A stretch of 64,000 nucleotides of DNA, taken from NCBI GenBank assembly GCA_963802375.1, contig CAWDIJ010000010.1, forward strand, positions 310,001 through 374,000, given 5' to 3'. The translations under genes were made by a program, and so were the position numbers. The notes beneath the pieces are model-generated. The model ran no database searches and was not told the DNA's origin. It saw only the letters and a list, made by a program, of their open reading frames with translations. Shown in pieces: positions 1 to 8,768 of the stretch (its first letter is position 1; the number at the start of each line of letters is the position of its first letter). The DNA comes from JACDAN01 sp963802375 (GTDB lineage Bacteria > Actinomycetota > Thermoleophilia > Gaiellales > Gaiellaceae).

Positions 1-375
1 AGCGACCCCCCGGAGACGGCGATCATGGACTTCTCGTCGCAGCCGCCCGCCGAGACGCGCGCGAAGGAGCCCGCGAAGAGGCCGGCCCGTCCAGTCGCAC
101 CGATCGCACGCCTGACGATCACCGGCGCGCTCGGCGACTCGTGGGTCGAGGTGCATGCGCGCTCCGCCGCGGGCCCCGAGCTGTACCGCGGGACGCTGGA
201 GGCGGGGTCGACGATCCGGTTCGTGCGGCACCGGCGGTTGCACGTCGTCATGGGCCGGCCCGGGAACCTTCGCTTCCGCGTGAACGGCCGCATCAGGGAA
301 GTGCCCGACCGCGGCAGCGGCACGACGGTCGTCATCACCGCGCGCCGCCTGATCCCGGTTCGTTCCGCGGCTTGA
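1..375 (+). CDS. RodZ-like protein, C-terminal (DUF4115) part, truncated by window edge
   Basis: The frame is open to the left edge of the window (it begins S-D-P-P-E-T), so only the last 124 codons are seen. After a charged, proline-rich linker comes a compact beta-rich domain with WVEVHAR, LYRGTLEAGS and LRFRVNG. This is the usual spacing of the RodZ C-terminal DUF4115 domain, where a W-x-E-V strand is followed by Y-x-G-T-L-x-A-G. RodZ proteins couple the cell-shape cytoskeleton to the membrane through an N-terminal HTH and one membrane helix. Neither is visible here, so membership rests on the tail domain alone. A related HTH-DUF4115 regulator is the main alternative. Confidence 0.6.
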   Translation, partial: SDPPETAIMDFSSQPPAETRAKEPAKRPARPVAPIARLTITGALGDSWVEVHARSAAGPELYRGTLEAGSTIRFVRHRRLHVVMGRPGNLRFRVNGRIREVPDRGSGTTVVITARRLIPVRSAA

Positions 376-400
376 TGAAGACCTCGATCCAGCAGAGGCC

Positions 401-519
401 TGAGCCGTCAGGCCGCGCTGCTCGGCGCCAGGCGTCGTCCTCAGCCGCGTCCATATCTGTTGATATGCACGCGGCCTGCGTCCGGGCCTGGCATCCGAGC
501 ATCGCACCCTGGCGACGAG
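401..519 (+). repeat. Dispersed two-hairpin intergenic element, copy 1
   Basis: First of three copies in the window (others 3854-3976 and, inverted, 63904-64000). The main stem is CCATATC/GATATG around a 4-base loop (about 452-466), extended outward by CGCG/CGCG. A second small stem TCGC/GCGA lies near 502-515. The A-T pair in the main stem is G-C in the other two copies. The copy ends 8 bases before the proposed CTG start of cinA. Confidence 0.75.
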
Positions 520-526
520 TCCTACA

Positions 527-1807
527 CTGAACCGAGGTCTCCGGCCTACGGCCGTTGTCCTAGTCACAGGCAGCGAGCTCGTCCGCGGAGGACGCACGGA
601 CGAGAACGGGCCCTTCCTGGCGCGGGAGCTGAGCACGCGCGGAATCGAGCCCGAGCGTGTCCTCGTCGTCGGGGACCGGCCTGACGCGCTCGAGGAGGCA
701 TTTCGGGAGTCGCTCGACGCCGGCCTCGTCGTCACCTCCGGCGGGCTCGGACCGACGCACGACGACCGGACGGTCGAGACGCTCGCGCACGTCGCCGGCC
801 GCGCGCTGGTAGTCGATGCGGCGCTGGAGGAGGAGATCGCGGTGGTCGTCCGCGGGCTGTCGGAGCGGTTTCGGCGTCCCTACGAGGAGTTCGAGTCCGG
901 CGTGCGCAAGCAGGCAACGGTCCCCGAAGGCGCCGAGTCACTGGGACTCGCGGGGACCGCTCCGGGGCTGGTGCTCGAGGTGGGCTCCACGGTCGTCGTC
1001 GTGCTGCCGGGGCCGCCGGGCGAGCTCCAGCGGCTCTGGGCACGCGCGCTCGAGACCGCGCCCGTCCAGCGCGTCCTCGAAGCGGCGAGCCGGCCCGGTC
1101 ACCGCGTGCTCCGGTTCTTCGGGCTGCCGGAATCGGCCGTGGCCCGGGTCGTCGAGCGGGCCGGGGGAGAGGGCGATGGCGTGGAGATCACGATCTGCGC
1201 GCACGACCTGGAGGTTCAGGTCGATCTCGTCGTCCAGCCTGGGGCCGAGGAGCGCGCCGAGCTCCTCGAGCGAGCGCTCGCCGAGGAGCTTCCGCACGCG
1301 CTGTTCGCCCAGGACGAGCGTCCGGTCGAGGAGCTCGTGCTCGACCTGGCGCGCGAGCAGGGCTTCACGATCGGTGCGGCGGAGAGCTGCACCGGCGGGC
1401 TCGTGGCCGCGCGGCTGACATCCGTCCCCGGCTCGAGCGATGCTTTCTCCGGCGGCGTGGTGCCCTACGACAACCGCCTCAAGGTCGAGCTGCTCGGGGT
1501 TCCGGAGGACACCCTGAACCGGTACGGCGCCGTGTCCGCCGAGACGGCTGAGGCCATGGCGCAAGGCGCGCGGAGTGCGCTGGCCGCCGACGTCGGTGTG
1601 TCGGTGACCGGCGTGGCGGGCCCGGGCGGAGGGACGCCGGAGAAGCCTGTCGGGCTCGTCTATCTCCACGCGTCGACGCCGAGGGCAGAGGAGTCGATGG
1701 AGCTGCGCCTTCCCGGTGACCGGGCTGCGGTGCGGCGCCGTGCCGCCGCGTCCGCGCTCCACCTGCTGCGGCGCGTTCTGGCACAGAGCCGGCATACACA
1801 CGCGTGA
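527..1807 (+). CDS. cinA: CinA-family protein: MoCF-like domain plus nicotinamide-nucleotide amidohydrolase
   Basis: Two-domain CinA. The N-terminal MoaB/MogA-like (COG1058) domain has VLVTGSELVRGG and TSGGLGPTHDD. The C-terminal PncC domain has GAAESCTGGLVAARLT and VSVTGVAGPGGG and would deamidate nicotinamide mononucleotide in NAD recycling. The total of about 426 residues matches the family. The first ATG/GTG/TTG in frame is the GTG at 842, which would delete over 100 conserved residues. Upstream the frame is open back to a stop at 461-463, and CTG codons are the only near-canonical starts; CTG 527 gives M-N-R-G-L-R-P-T before the first strand. No Shine-Dalgarno is seen. A sequencing error near the start is the alternative. 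It overlaps thpR by GTGA and sits in the common actinobacterial cinA-thpR-recA-recX order. Confidence 0.88.
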   Translation: MNRGLRPTAVVLVTGSELVRGGRTDENGPFLARELSTRGIEPERVLVVGDRPDALEEAFRESLDAGLVVTSGGLGPTHDDRTVETLAHVAGRALVVDAALEEEIAVVVRGLSERFRRPYEEFESGVRKQATVPEGAESLGLAGTAPGLVLEVGSTVVVVLPGPPGELQRLWARALETAPVQRVLEAASRPGHRVLRFFGLPESAVARVVERAGGEGDGVEITICAHDLEVQVDLVVQPGAEERAELLERALAEELPHALFAQDERPVEELVLDLAREQGFTIGAAESCTGGLVAARLTSVPGSSDAFSGGVVPYDNRLKVELLGVPEDTLNRYGAVSAETAEAMAQGARSALAADVGVSVTGVAGPGGGTPEKPVGLVYLHASTPRAEESMELRLPGDRAAVRRRAAASALHLLRRVLAQSRHTHA

Positions 1808-2355
1808 CCTCGACGGGTAGCGTCGGGGGTCGTGAGCGCCTTCGTCTCTTCTGCGCCCTCAGGCTTCCCGACTCCACCCTCGACCGGTTGGAGGCGTGGC
1901 AGTCCGAGCACCTCCGTGAGGGGAGGGTCGTCCCGCGCGAGCAGCTCCACGTCACGCTCGCGTTTCTCGGCTCGAGACCGGCCCCCGAGCTCCCGGCCGT
2001 CGCCGGTGCGCTCAGAGAAGCGGCTGCGCAGGCCGGCGAGATCGTGTTCTCGGCCGTCCGCTACCGCGAGACGCGGAGCGTCGGCATGGTCCTCCTCGAG
2101 GATGAGACCGGGGAGGGCGAGCCCCTTGCCGAGGCCCTGTTCGACCGCCTGGAGCGCCTCGGCGTCTACGAACGCGAGCAGCGCCCGTGGCTCCCGCACG
2201 TCACCGTCCTGCGCTTCCGCTCGAGGCCCAGGCTGGACCTGCCGGTGCCGGATCTCGGGCGGCTTCGACCGTCCGACGCGGCTGTTTACATGTCAGCCCT
2301 GCGGCCGACCGGGGCGCAGTACGAAGTCTTGGAATCGGTACCGCTAGGAGGTTGA
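1804..2355 (+). CDS. thpR: RNA 2',3'-cyclic phosphodiesterase (2H family, LigT-like)
   Basis: 183 residues, the usual length. It carries both catalytic H-x-T motifs of the 2H phosphoesterases: LHVTLAFLG near residue 50 and PHVTVLRFR near residue 130. The family opens 2',3'-cyclic phosphates on RNA to 2'-phosphomonoesters and in some bacteria shows reversible 2'-5' ligase activity. The GTG start overlaps the cinA stop in a GTGA quadruplet. Its stop codon overlaps the tail of the recA Shine-Dalgarno, so the three genes are probably translated together. Confidence 0.9.
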   Translation: MTSTGSVGGRERLRLFCALRLPDSTLDRLEAWQSEHLREGRVVPREQLHVTLAFLGSRPAPELPAVAGALREAAAQAGEIVFSAVRYRETRSVGMVLLEDETGEGEPLAEALFDRLERLGVYEREQRPWLPHVTVLRFRSRPRLDLPVPDLGRLRPSDAAVYMSALRPTGAQYEVLESVPLGG

Positions 2356-2359
2356 TCGA

Positions 2360-3436
2360 ATGAGTCGCGAAGAGGCACTCGACACCGCTCTCGGACAGAT
2401 CGAGCGCCAGTTCGGCAAGGGCGCCGTCATGCGGATGAACGACCAGGCCCATGTGTCGGTCGGATCCGTGTCGACCGGCTCGCTCGCGCTGGATCTCGCG
2501 CTGGGGATCGGCGGCCTCCCTCGGGGCAGGATCGTCGAGATCTTCGGCCCGGAGTCCTCGGGAAAGACGACCCTCGTCTACCACGTGATCGCCGAGGCCC
2601 AGCGCCGCGGGGGCATCTGCGCCTTCATCGACGCCGAGCACGCGATGGACCCGCAGTACGCCCGCAAGATCGGCGTGAACATCGATGACCTCCTGGTCTC
2701 GCAGCCGGACAACGGCGAGCAGGCGCTCGAGATCGCCGAGCTGCTGATCCGCAGCGGCGCGCTGTCCGTCGTCGCCGTGGACTCCGTCGCCGCGCTCACT
2801 CCGCGAGCGGAGATCGAGGGCGAGATGGGAGACAGCCACGTCGGCCTCCAGGCGCGTCTGATGAGCCAGGCGCTGCGAAAGCTCGCAGGCACGCTGAACC
2901 GGACGGAGACGATCTGCATCTTCACGAACCAGCTCCGGGAGAAGATCGGCGTCATGTTCGGGAACCCGGAGACGACCCCGGGCGGCCGCGCGCTGAAGTT
3001 CTACTCGTCCGTTCGCCTCGACATCCGCCGGATCGAGACGCTCAAGGACGGCGTGGAGGCGTTCGGGAACCGCGTGCGCGTCAAGGTCGTGAAGAACAAG
3101 GTCGCACCGCCGTTCAAGCAGGCCGAGTTCGACATCATCTACGGGCAGGGGATCTCCTGGGAGGGCACGGTCCTCGACACGGGGATCGAGCGGAAGGCGG
3201 TCCAGAAGTCCGGGTCGTACTTCAGCTTCCAGGAGGAGCGGCTCGGCCAGGGCCGTCAGAACGCGACCGCGTTCCTGCGCGAGCATCCCGACGTGACACA
3301 GAAGATCCTGGCCCAGATCCAGACCGAGGTCGGCCCCGACCAGGTCGTCTCGGCCCGGCTCCTGCCGACCGCCGAGGGGAACGGCACGGCCGACGCCGCG
3401 GCGGAAGCAGCGGAGGCCGAGGCCGCCGCCAAGTAG
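2360..3436 (+). CDS. recA: Recombinase RecA
   Basis: 358 residues with all RecA hallmarks: Walker A GPESSGKTT (about residues 65-73), Walker B region VVAVDSVAAL, the MSQALRKL loop and the TNQLREKIGVMFGNPETTPGG segment. There is no intein. The C-terminal tail is alanine/glutamate-rich (EAAEAEAAAK). ATG 2360 is preceded by a perfect AGGAGG at 2346-2351. I see no LexA-type GAAC-N4-GTTC site between the left edge and this start. RecA catalyses strand exchange and triggers LexA self-cleavage, which is relevant to dnaE2 at 58104-61328. Confidence 0.99.
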   Translation: MSREEALDTALGQIERQFGKGAVMRMNDQAHVSVGSVSTGSLALDLALGIGGLPRGRIVEIFGPESSGKTTLVYHVIAEAQRRGGICAFIDAEHAMDPQYARKIGVNIDDLLVSQPDNGEQALEIAELLIRSGALSVVAVDSVAALTPRAEIEGEMGDSHVGLQARLMSQALRKLAGTLNRTETICIFTNQLREKIGVMFGNPETTPGGRALKFYSSVRLDIRRIETLKDGVEAFGNRVRVKVVKNKVAPPFKQAEFDIIYGQGISWEGTVLDTGIERKAVQKSGSYFSFQEERLGQGRQNATAFLREHPDVTQKILAQIQTEVGPDQVVSARLLPTAEGNGTADAAAEAAEAEAAAK

Positions 3437-3440
3437 GCCA

Positions 3441-3857
3441 GTGTCCCAGGCGAGGGAGCTCGCGCTCCGCGCGCTGAACCATCGCGACCGCTCCCGGCGG
3501 GAGCTCGAGCAGCGACTCGGGCGCGCGGGGATCCCAGCCGACGAGCGGGACGAGGCTCTCGACGAGCTCGCAGCCCGGGGCCTGCTCTCGGACGCGCGGT
3601 TCGCAGAGGCACGGGCGCGGGGCCTGGCGGCCAAGAACGCCGGCGATTCACTGATCAGCAACGACCTTCGGCGCCACGGGATCGACGGGGAGGCGATCGC
3701 AGAGATCCTCGAGGGCATCGAACGCGAGCCGGAGCGGGCGGCGCGCATCTTCGAGCGGCGCGGAGGCGGCGATCGCGCACTCCGCTATCTGGCCGCCAAG
3801 GGGTTCGCTCGAGAGTCGCTCGAAGCACTTGGAGGGCATGGCGAGACGCCCGGCTGA
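3441..3857 (+). CDS. recX: RecA modulator RecX
   Basis: 138 residues, GTG start 4 bases after the recA stop. It is all helical with the RecX repeat pattern: HRDRSRRELEQRLGRAG, then a block with ALDELAARGLLSDARFAEA, then a C-terminal repeat with ALRYLAAKGFARESLEAL. RecX binds RecA filaments and limits their growth. Immediate linkage to recA is the rule for the family. The stop codon lies inside the start of repeat copy 2. Confidence 0.93.
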   Translation: MSQARELALRALNHRDRSRRELEQRLGRAGIPADERDEALDELAARGLLSDARFAEARARGLAAKNAGDSLISNDLRRHGIDGEAIAEILEGIEREPERAARIFERRGGGDRALRYLAAKGFARESLEALGGHGETPG

Positions 3858-3976
3858 GCCGCAGGGCCGCGCTGCTCGCCCCGAGGACGGCGTCCTCAGT
3901 CGCGCCCGTATCTCATTCGATACGGACGCTCCCTTCGTCCTTGCCTCGGAACGACCATCGCACCCCTGCGACGAGC
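3854..3976 (+). repeat. Dispersed two-hairpin intergenic element, copy 2
   Basis: Homologous to 401-519 from CTGAGCCG through GCGACGAG. Main stem CCGTATC/GATACGG with a 6-base loop, flanked by GCG/CGC. A second hairpin is TCGCA-cccc-TGCGA near 3958-3972. A third palindrome GAGGAC-ggc-GTCCTC (about 3882-3896) precedes the main stem. It starts at the recX stop codon. Unlike copies 1 and 3, no start codon follows it at the fixed distance. Confidence 0.8.
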
Positions 3977-4236
3977 GACGTCCCGCCAAGCCCTCCCTCG
4001 TCGACGATCGGGTATTGTGAGAGGCGCTTCACTTACCATCTTGCCTGCACAGACGCGATTTCTGAGACAAAGCGAAACCGATCACTGATGAGGACACGAA
4101 CCAGCGATGCGGCGGAGGCGGCGCTAGCTAGACACCGCTAGCGGCACCGAACGGTGCGGCCGTCGCCGGCGGCTGCGAATCAGAGCGCTCTGCTCAGGCC
4201 CGATGGTGGGTGGTACTTCAACCCCAGGGAGCGCCC
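3977..4236 (+). other. Intergenic region upstream of rny
   Basis: No convincing gene in 260 bases. It holds two short palindromes near 4125-4165: a GCTAGC pair flanking TAGACACC, and GCACCG-aa-CGGTGC. These could fold in the 5' leader of rny. No clear -35/-10 pair was found. Confidence 0.4.
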
Positions 4237-5769
4237 ATGCTCGTCGCCGCTGGAATCGCTATCGGCCTCGTCCTCGGAGCGGCACTTCTGCTCGCCGTGA
4301 TGCAGCTGCTGGGGCGGTCCACCCTCGGCGAAGCGGCCGCCCGACGCGACGAGCTCGTCGACAACGCCAAGCGCGAAGCGGAGAACCTGCGCCGTGAAGC
4401 CGAGATCGAGGCGCGCGAGCAAGCCGTGCGCGTCCGGTCGGAGGCTGAGCGGGACGCGCAGGACCGCCGCGGCCAGATCACGAAGCTCGAGGAGCGGCTC
4501 CTGGCCAAGCAGGACGAGCTCGAGGCGAAGCTGACCGAGCTCCTCCGCCGCGAGCAGGGCCTTGCAGACCGCGAGACGCACATCAAGGACCTTCAGGTCG
4601 AGCTCAAGGAGGCGAAGGACCGAGAGCTCGGCGAGCTCGAGCGGATCTCGAGCCTGACCATCAACGAGGCCAAGACTGAGCTGCTCGACCGCGCCGAGGG
4701 TGGGATCCGCCACGAGCTGGCGCGACGCGTCCGACAGCTCGACGAGGAGGCGCAGCTCGACGCCAGGCGCCGCGCGCGCAACCTCGTCGCCGACGCCCTC
4801 CAGCGGGTCGCCGCCAGCCATGCCGCGGAGACCACCTCTTCCGTCGTCGAGCTACCGAACGACGACATGAAGGGCCGCATCATCGGGCGAGAGGGCCGCA
4901 ACATCCGCACCCTCGAGCACCTCACCGGCGTCGACATCATCATCGACGACACCCCGCAGGCCGTCGTGCTCTCGTCCTTCGACGGGATCCGCCGCGAGAT
5001 CGCCCGCCTGACGCTCGGAAAGCTGATCGAGGACGGCCGGATCCAGCCTGCTCGGATCGAGGAGATGTACTACCAGTCGAAGGCGGAGATCGAGGACCAC
5101 ATCCGCCAGGCCGGCGAGCAGGCCGTCTTCGAGGCGAACTGCGGCGAGTTCCACCCCGAGCTCGTCAAGATCCTCGGCCGGCTGCACTACCGCACGAGCT
5201 ACGGCCAGAACGTCCTCAAGCACACGCTCGAGGTCGTCCATCTGGCCGGGATCATGGCCGTGGAGCTGGACGCCGGCGTTCCCACCGCCAAGCGGGCGGC
5301 GATGCTCCACGATCTCGGCAAGGCGCTCACGCACGAGATCGAGGGCTCACATGCGCAGATCTCCGCCGACTACGCGAGGCGGTACGGCGAGTCCGAGGCT
5401 GTCGTCCATGCGATCGCGGCGCACCACTACGAGATCCAGCCGCATACCGTGGAGGCGGTCCTCGTCGTCGCCGCCGACGCGATCTCCGGGTCGAGGCCCG
5501 GCGCGCGCGGCGACACGCTCGAGAACTACATCAAGCGCCTCGAGGCGCTCGAGGAGATCGCCGCCCGCAAGAACGGGGTGGAGAAGGTCTACGCGCTCCA
5601 GGCCGGCCGCGAGATCCGCGTGATCGTCAAGCCGGGTGAGATCGACGACGACGACGCCGTGCTCCTCTCCCACGAGATTGCCCGGGAGATCGAGCAGGAG
5701 CTCGAGTATCCCGGGCAGATCAAGGTGACGGTCATCCGCGAGTCGAGGGCGACCGAGCTCGCGAAGTAG
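4237..5769 (+). CDS. rny: Ribonuclease Y
   Basis: 510 residues in the RNase Y order. An N-terminal membrane helix (about residues 2-27, LVAAGIAIGLVLGAALLLAV) is followed by a long Glu/Arg-rich coiled coil to about residue 200. Next comes a KH domain with the G-x-x-G loop in KGRIIGREGRNIRTLE, then an HD domain with AAMLHDLGKAL. It is a membrane-bound endoribonuclease that starts mRNA decay. ATG 4237 is chosen over the upstream GTG 4210 because AGGGAG sits 6 bases before it and the hydrophobic helix begins at once. Transcription ends at the hairpin at 5773-5810. Confidence 0.97.
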   Translation: MLVAAGIAIGLVLGAALLLAVMQLLGRSTLGEAAARRDELVDNAKREAENLRREAEIEAREQAVRVRSEAERDAQDRRGQITKLEERLLAKQDELEAKLTELLRREQGLADRETHIKDLQVELKEAKDRELGELERISSLTINEAKTELLDRAEGGIRHELARRVRQLDEEAQLDARRRARNLVADALQRVAASHAAETTSSVVELPNDDMKGRIIGREGRNIRTLEHLTGVDIIIDDTPQAVVLSSFDGIRREIARLTLGKLIEDGRIQPARIEEMYYQSKAEIEDHIRQAGEQAVFEANCGEFHPELVKILGRLHYRTSYGQNVLKHTLEVVHLAGIMAVELDAGVPTAKRAAMLHDLGKALTHEIEGSHAQISADYARRYGESEAVVHAIAAHHYEIQPHTVEAVLVVAADAISGSRPGARGDTLENYIKRLEALEEIAARKNGVEKVYALQAGREIRVIVKPGEIDDDDAVLLSHEIAREIEQELEYPGQIKVTVIRESRATELAK

Positions 5770-5772
5770 CCG

Positions 5773-5810
5773 CTGCGGCGGAGCGGGGCTAGGCCCGCTC
5801 CGCGTCGCAG
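5773..5810. terminator. Bidirectional hairpin between rny and the nuclease gene
   Basis: Perfect 10-bp stem GCGGAGCGGG/CCCGCTCCGC (5778-5787 with 5794-5803), extended outward by CTGCG/CGCAG across a GT bulge. It lies between two convergent stop codons. There is only a short T-rich run on the + side, so termination strength is inferred from the stem. Confidence 0.7.
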
Positions 5811-5821
5811 CGTCCTTCTAC

Positions 5822-8665
5822 CTAGTCGTCGTCGTCATCGTCGTGGTCGTCGTCGTCGCCGCCGCCGCCGGCCCGCAGGTAGGCGAGCGGCGGATCGTGA
5901 TCGGTGAGCTGATCGAAGAACTCCGAGTTCATGTGGACGACGTCATAGCGCTCGACTTTCCGCAGGAGGTTGCGGGTCATCAGGACGTGATCGAGCGCCT
6001 GGGAGTTACCGTCGAAGACGTACGTGTAGCGCTCCTGTAGCGGCAATGCGTCGAAGAGGTTCACCAGCACGCCGCCCTCCAGGATCTCCATCGTCCGCGA
6101 GAACTGGAAGTCGTTCAGGTCGCCGAGAACGATCACCTGGGCGTTGCGATCGGCGGCGAGGATGCGATCGACGAAGTCGTTGACGATCGCAGCCTGCTGG
6201 TGCCGCTGCACTTCGGTCCGGCGGTTCGGCGGCTGGAAGCGGCCGAACAGCGGATCGTCGCCGCCCTTCGAGTTGAAGTGGTTGCCGATCACGAACAGCG
6301 TACGGCCGCGGTACTCGAACTCGCCCGCGAGTGGCTTGCGGCTACTCGTGAAGGCCGAGTTCGTCGGGTCGATGCGGCCGGGGCTGTAGAGAAGCCGCGC
6401 CCCGCCAGGCGTGTCGACGACGTCGTTCGGCGTCACCGCAGTGCCGCCCGGACGGTCGACGAAGCTCAGCCCGCGATCGGTGCGGAACAGGAAGCCGACG
6501 CGGATGTTCCCATTCGGCTCACCGCCGTCGGTGCCCGGCAGCGGGTCGATCTGGCGGTACTCGTAGAGCGGGCCTCCCGCAGCCTGGATCGCCTCGATGA
6601 GCAGGCGCCAGGTCAGGGACGCATCCGTCGGAGCCGGCGAGGTCGCACCGTCGTTGTCCTGGATCTCCTCGATGTTGATCAGATCGGGCGAGCGCATGTG
6701 TTCGACGATCTGCTCGGCGGCACGCTGGAAGCGGCCGGTCGGTGCGTCGGTGGGATCGAGGTTCTCGACGTTGTACGTGGCAACGACGAGCTCGCCCGGC
6801 CTCGCGGTGCGTGCGACCTCGCGCTGGAGGCGGCCGTCGACCCGCGTGAGGTCGTTGATCACGAGGTACTTGAAGTTGCCGAACCCGTAGTCGACGACCG
6901 CGTCCACCGCAGTGGTGAAGCGGTCACGCACGTGGACGGGCGGCGTCGGGCGGATCACGTCGTCGAGGATCATCCGCTCCGGGTTGAAGTCGCCTTCCTG
7001 GTACGTGTAGTCGCCGATCCGGCGAACGACGATCCCGCCGCGGTTCGTCCGGACGCTCGCGAGCAGCCCGAAGTCGCCGAGCACGGAGATCTCTCCGAAG
7101 TCATTGCGCGGGCCGGTTGCGATCGCGTTCCGGATGCGCACGTACATGCCTTCGAGACTCTCGTGGAAGTCGATCCCGTCCGAGCTCACGTCGAACGTGT
7201 TGCTCGTCTCGACGTCTCCCGCGGAATCGTTCTCGATCACGCGCGTGGGCGGGATCCTGCCACCGAATCCGACGATCGTCGGCGCGATCGCGGGAGCCGT
7301 CCCGACCGCGACCGCGGTGGGAGACACGATCTCGGTCGTCGTCAGGTTCGCGAAGGCGCTGCTCGTCGGCGCGCAGCTGGGGAAGCAGCCCGCGCGGAAC
7401 TCCTGGACCCGGCCGCTCACACGTACGTCGGTGCCGACAGTCAGCGTCGGGCGGGAGCCCGTGAAGACGAAGATGCCTTCCGAAGTCCGAATGTCCATGT
7501 CGGGCTGCGGATCCTGGAACCAGAAGCCGGTCGAACTGACAGCGGTGACCACGCCCGGCACCTGCGAGACGAGGTCGCCGTCGTACGGCGAGATGTGCGC
7601 GTGATCCTGGATGTCGTGGATGCGCAGCGCGAGCCCGACGGTGCTGAAGCTGAACGAGTGGTCGGCCGCCATGTTGTCCGGGGGATCGACGTCGTCCACG
7701 TCGGTCACACCTGATGCAGCGACGGTCACGGTGCAGGTCTCGTTCTGCTGGAGGTCACTCTGCGGATCGAGGGCGTAGGTCGTCGACGCGCCGCTCGGCG
7801 TCACGATGAGCGCGACATTCCCGCTGCGGGTGCAAGTCAGGCTGAACGCGCTCGCGGCGGCAACCACTGGCTCGGAGAAGGTGACGGTGATGTTCGTGCC
7901 GGTCGGGCTTTCGGTCGAGCCGGGAGTCGGCGTCGTCGCGGCGACGAACGGGGCCGCGTCGGCCGAGCAGGGATTGCGCGTCGTCGTGCTGTTGCGCGGG
8001 CTCGGCGCCGCCGCCAAGAAGTCGCCGGCGTTGTTGTCGGTGTCCTGGCAGCCGCCCGCCATGCGGACGTCGGCGGTCGTGTTCGACGGCGCGGATGCAG
8101 GCCCCGCTCCTTCGAAGTAGGTCGCCGTCGTCCCGTAGCCGACGAGGTCGATGATCCGCGTGTCGTTGCCGTTCGCGGCGCAACTCGCGGCGGTGTTGCA
8201 CCCGAGCGACTCCGTCCCGTTGGCGAGAGCGACCTTTCCAGCCGTCCCGCTCATGTTGATCGGGGTCGGATCCGTGTGGTCGGGCGTCGGAAGCGGGCTC
8301 CCGACCGCGGCCTGCGAGAACTCCTGGACGAGGAAGTAGCCGCCGGGCGGAACGATCACGTCGGGCAACTCGGTGAGCTGCGCGGCGTTCGCCCCGAGGG
8401 CCCCGGTGCCCGCCGCACTCGCATACTGCAGCGACTTGCCGCCGAGCGAAACGTTCGTCGTGCCTCTGTTGAAGATCTCGATGTAGTCGTGCGTGTAGGT
8501 GGCCCCGGCGTTGCCGCCGCCGCCGTAGATCTGACTGATCACGAGACTCGGCGACGGACCGTTCGGAAGCGCACCGCCGGCGGCGCCTGCAAGCCCGGCG
8601 AAGCCGAGTAACGCGAGCAGACAGAGCGTCACGAAACGGACGCGGACGACCGCAAATCGATGCAT
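5822..8665 (-). CDS. Secreted extracellular nuclease, ExeM/NucH type, with lamin-tail domain
   Basis: About 947 residues. A signal peptide (MHRFAVVRVRF, a leucine-rich core, then LAGAAGG) leads to a lamin-tail domain (SLVISQIYGGGGN, HDYIEIFNRG). Next is an Ig-like region (about residues 240-345) with four cysteines, then an OB-like segment (GVVTAVSSTGFWFQDP) typical of ExeM/NucH nucleases. The C-terminal endonuclease/exonuclease/phosphatase domain has ATYNVENLDP, LINIEEIQDN, VIGNHFNSK, VLGDLNDF, ALDHVLMT and DHDPPLAYL. It should cut extracellular DNA. The tail ends in GGGG followed by a run of Asp broken by single His. ATG 8665 follows GGGGAGAGG; a TTG at 8692 would add nine residues before the signal peptide. 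Confidence 0.88.
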   Translation of the reverse strand: MHRFAVVRVRFVTLCLLALLGFAGLAGAAGGALPNGPSPSLVISQIYGGGGNAGATYTHDYIEIFNRGTTNVSLGGKSLQYASAAGTGALGANAAQLTELPDVIVPPGGYFLVQEFSQAAVGSPLPTPDHTDPTPINMSGTAGKVALANGTESLGCNTAASCAANGNDTRIIDLVGYGTTATYFEGAGPASAPSNTTADVRMAGGCQDTDNNAGDFLAAAPSPRNSTTTRNPCSADAAPFVAATTPTPGSTESPTGTNITVTFSEPVVAAASAFSLTCTRSGNVALIVTPSGASTTYALDPQSDLQQNETCTVTVAASGVTDVDDVDPPDNMAADHSFSFSTVGLALRIHDIQDHAHISPYDGDLVSQVPGVVTAVSSTGFWFQDPQPDMDIRTSEGIFVFTGSRPTLTVGTDVRVSGRVQEFRAGCFPSCAPTSSAFANLTTTEIVSPTAVAVGTAPAIAPTIVGFGGRIPPTRVIENDSAGDVETSNTFDVSSDGIDFHESLEGMYVRIRNAIATGPRNDFGEISVLGDFGLLASVRTNRGGIVVRRIGDYTYQEGDFNPERMILDDVIRPTPPVHVRDRFTTAVDAVVDYGFGNFKYLVINDLTRVDGRLQREVARTARPGELVVATYNVENLDPTDAPTGRFQRAAEQIVEHMRSPDLINIEEIQDNDGATSPAPTDASLTWRLLIEAIQAAGGPLYEYRQIDPLPGTDGGEPNGNIRVGFLFRTDRGLSFVDRPGGTAVTPNDVVDTPGGARLLYSPGRIDPTNSAFTSSRKPLAGEFEYRGRTLFVIGNHFNSKGGDDPLFGRFQPPNRRTEVQRHQQAAIVNDFVDRILAADRNAQVIVLGDLNDFQFSRTMEILEGGVLVNLFDALPLQERYTYVFDGNSQALDHVLMTRNLLRKVERYDVVHMNSEFFDQLTDHDPPLAYLRAGGGGDDDDHDDDDDD

Positions 8666-8768
8666 TGACCTCTCCCCTGAAAGCTGACTCAAACGGACGC
8701 GGCCAGACTAGCCGGTTTGCTGAGAAATCGAGGGTTCGCCAACCGCCCCGATACAGTGTTTCGGCCCC

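Noticed and set aside
6200..7714. Long + strand frame of about 500 codons inside the secreted nuclease gene
   Set aside because: Antisense shadow at high GC; composition is Arg/Asp/Val-rich without any motif, while the - strand carries clear nuclease motifs.
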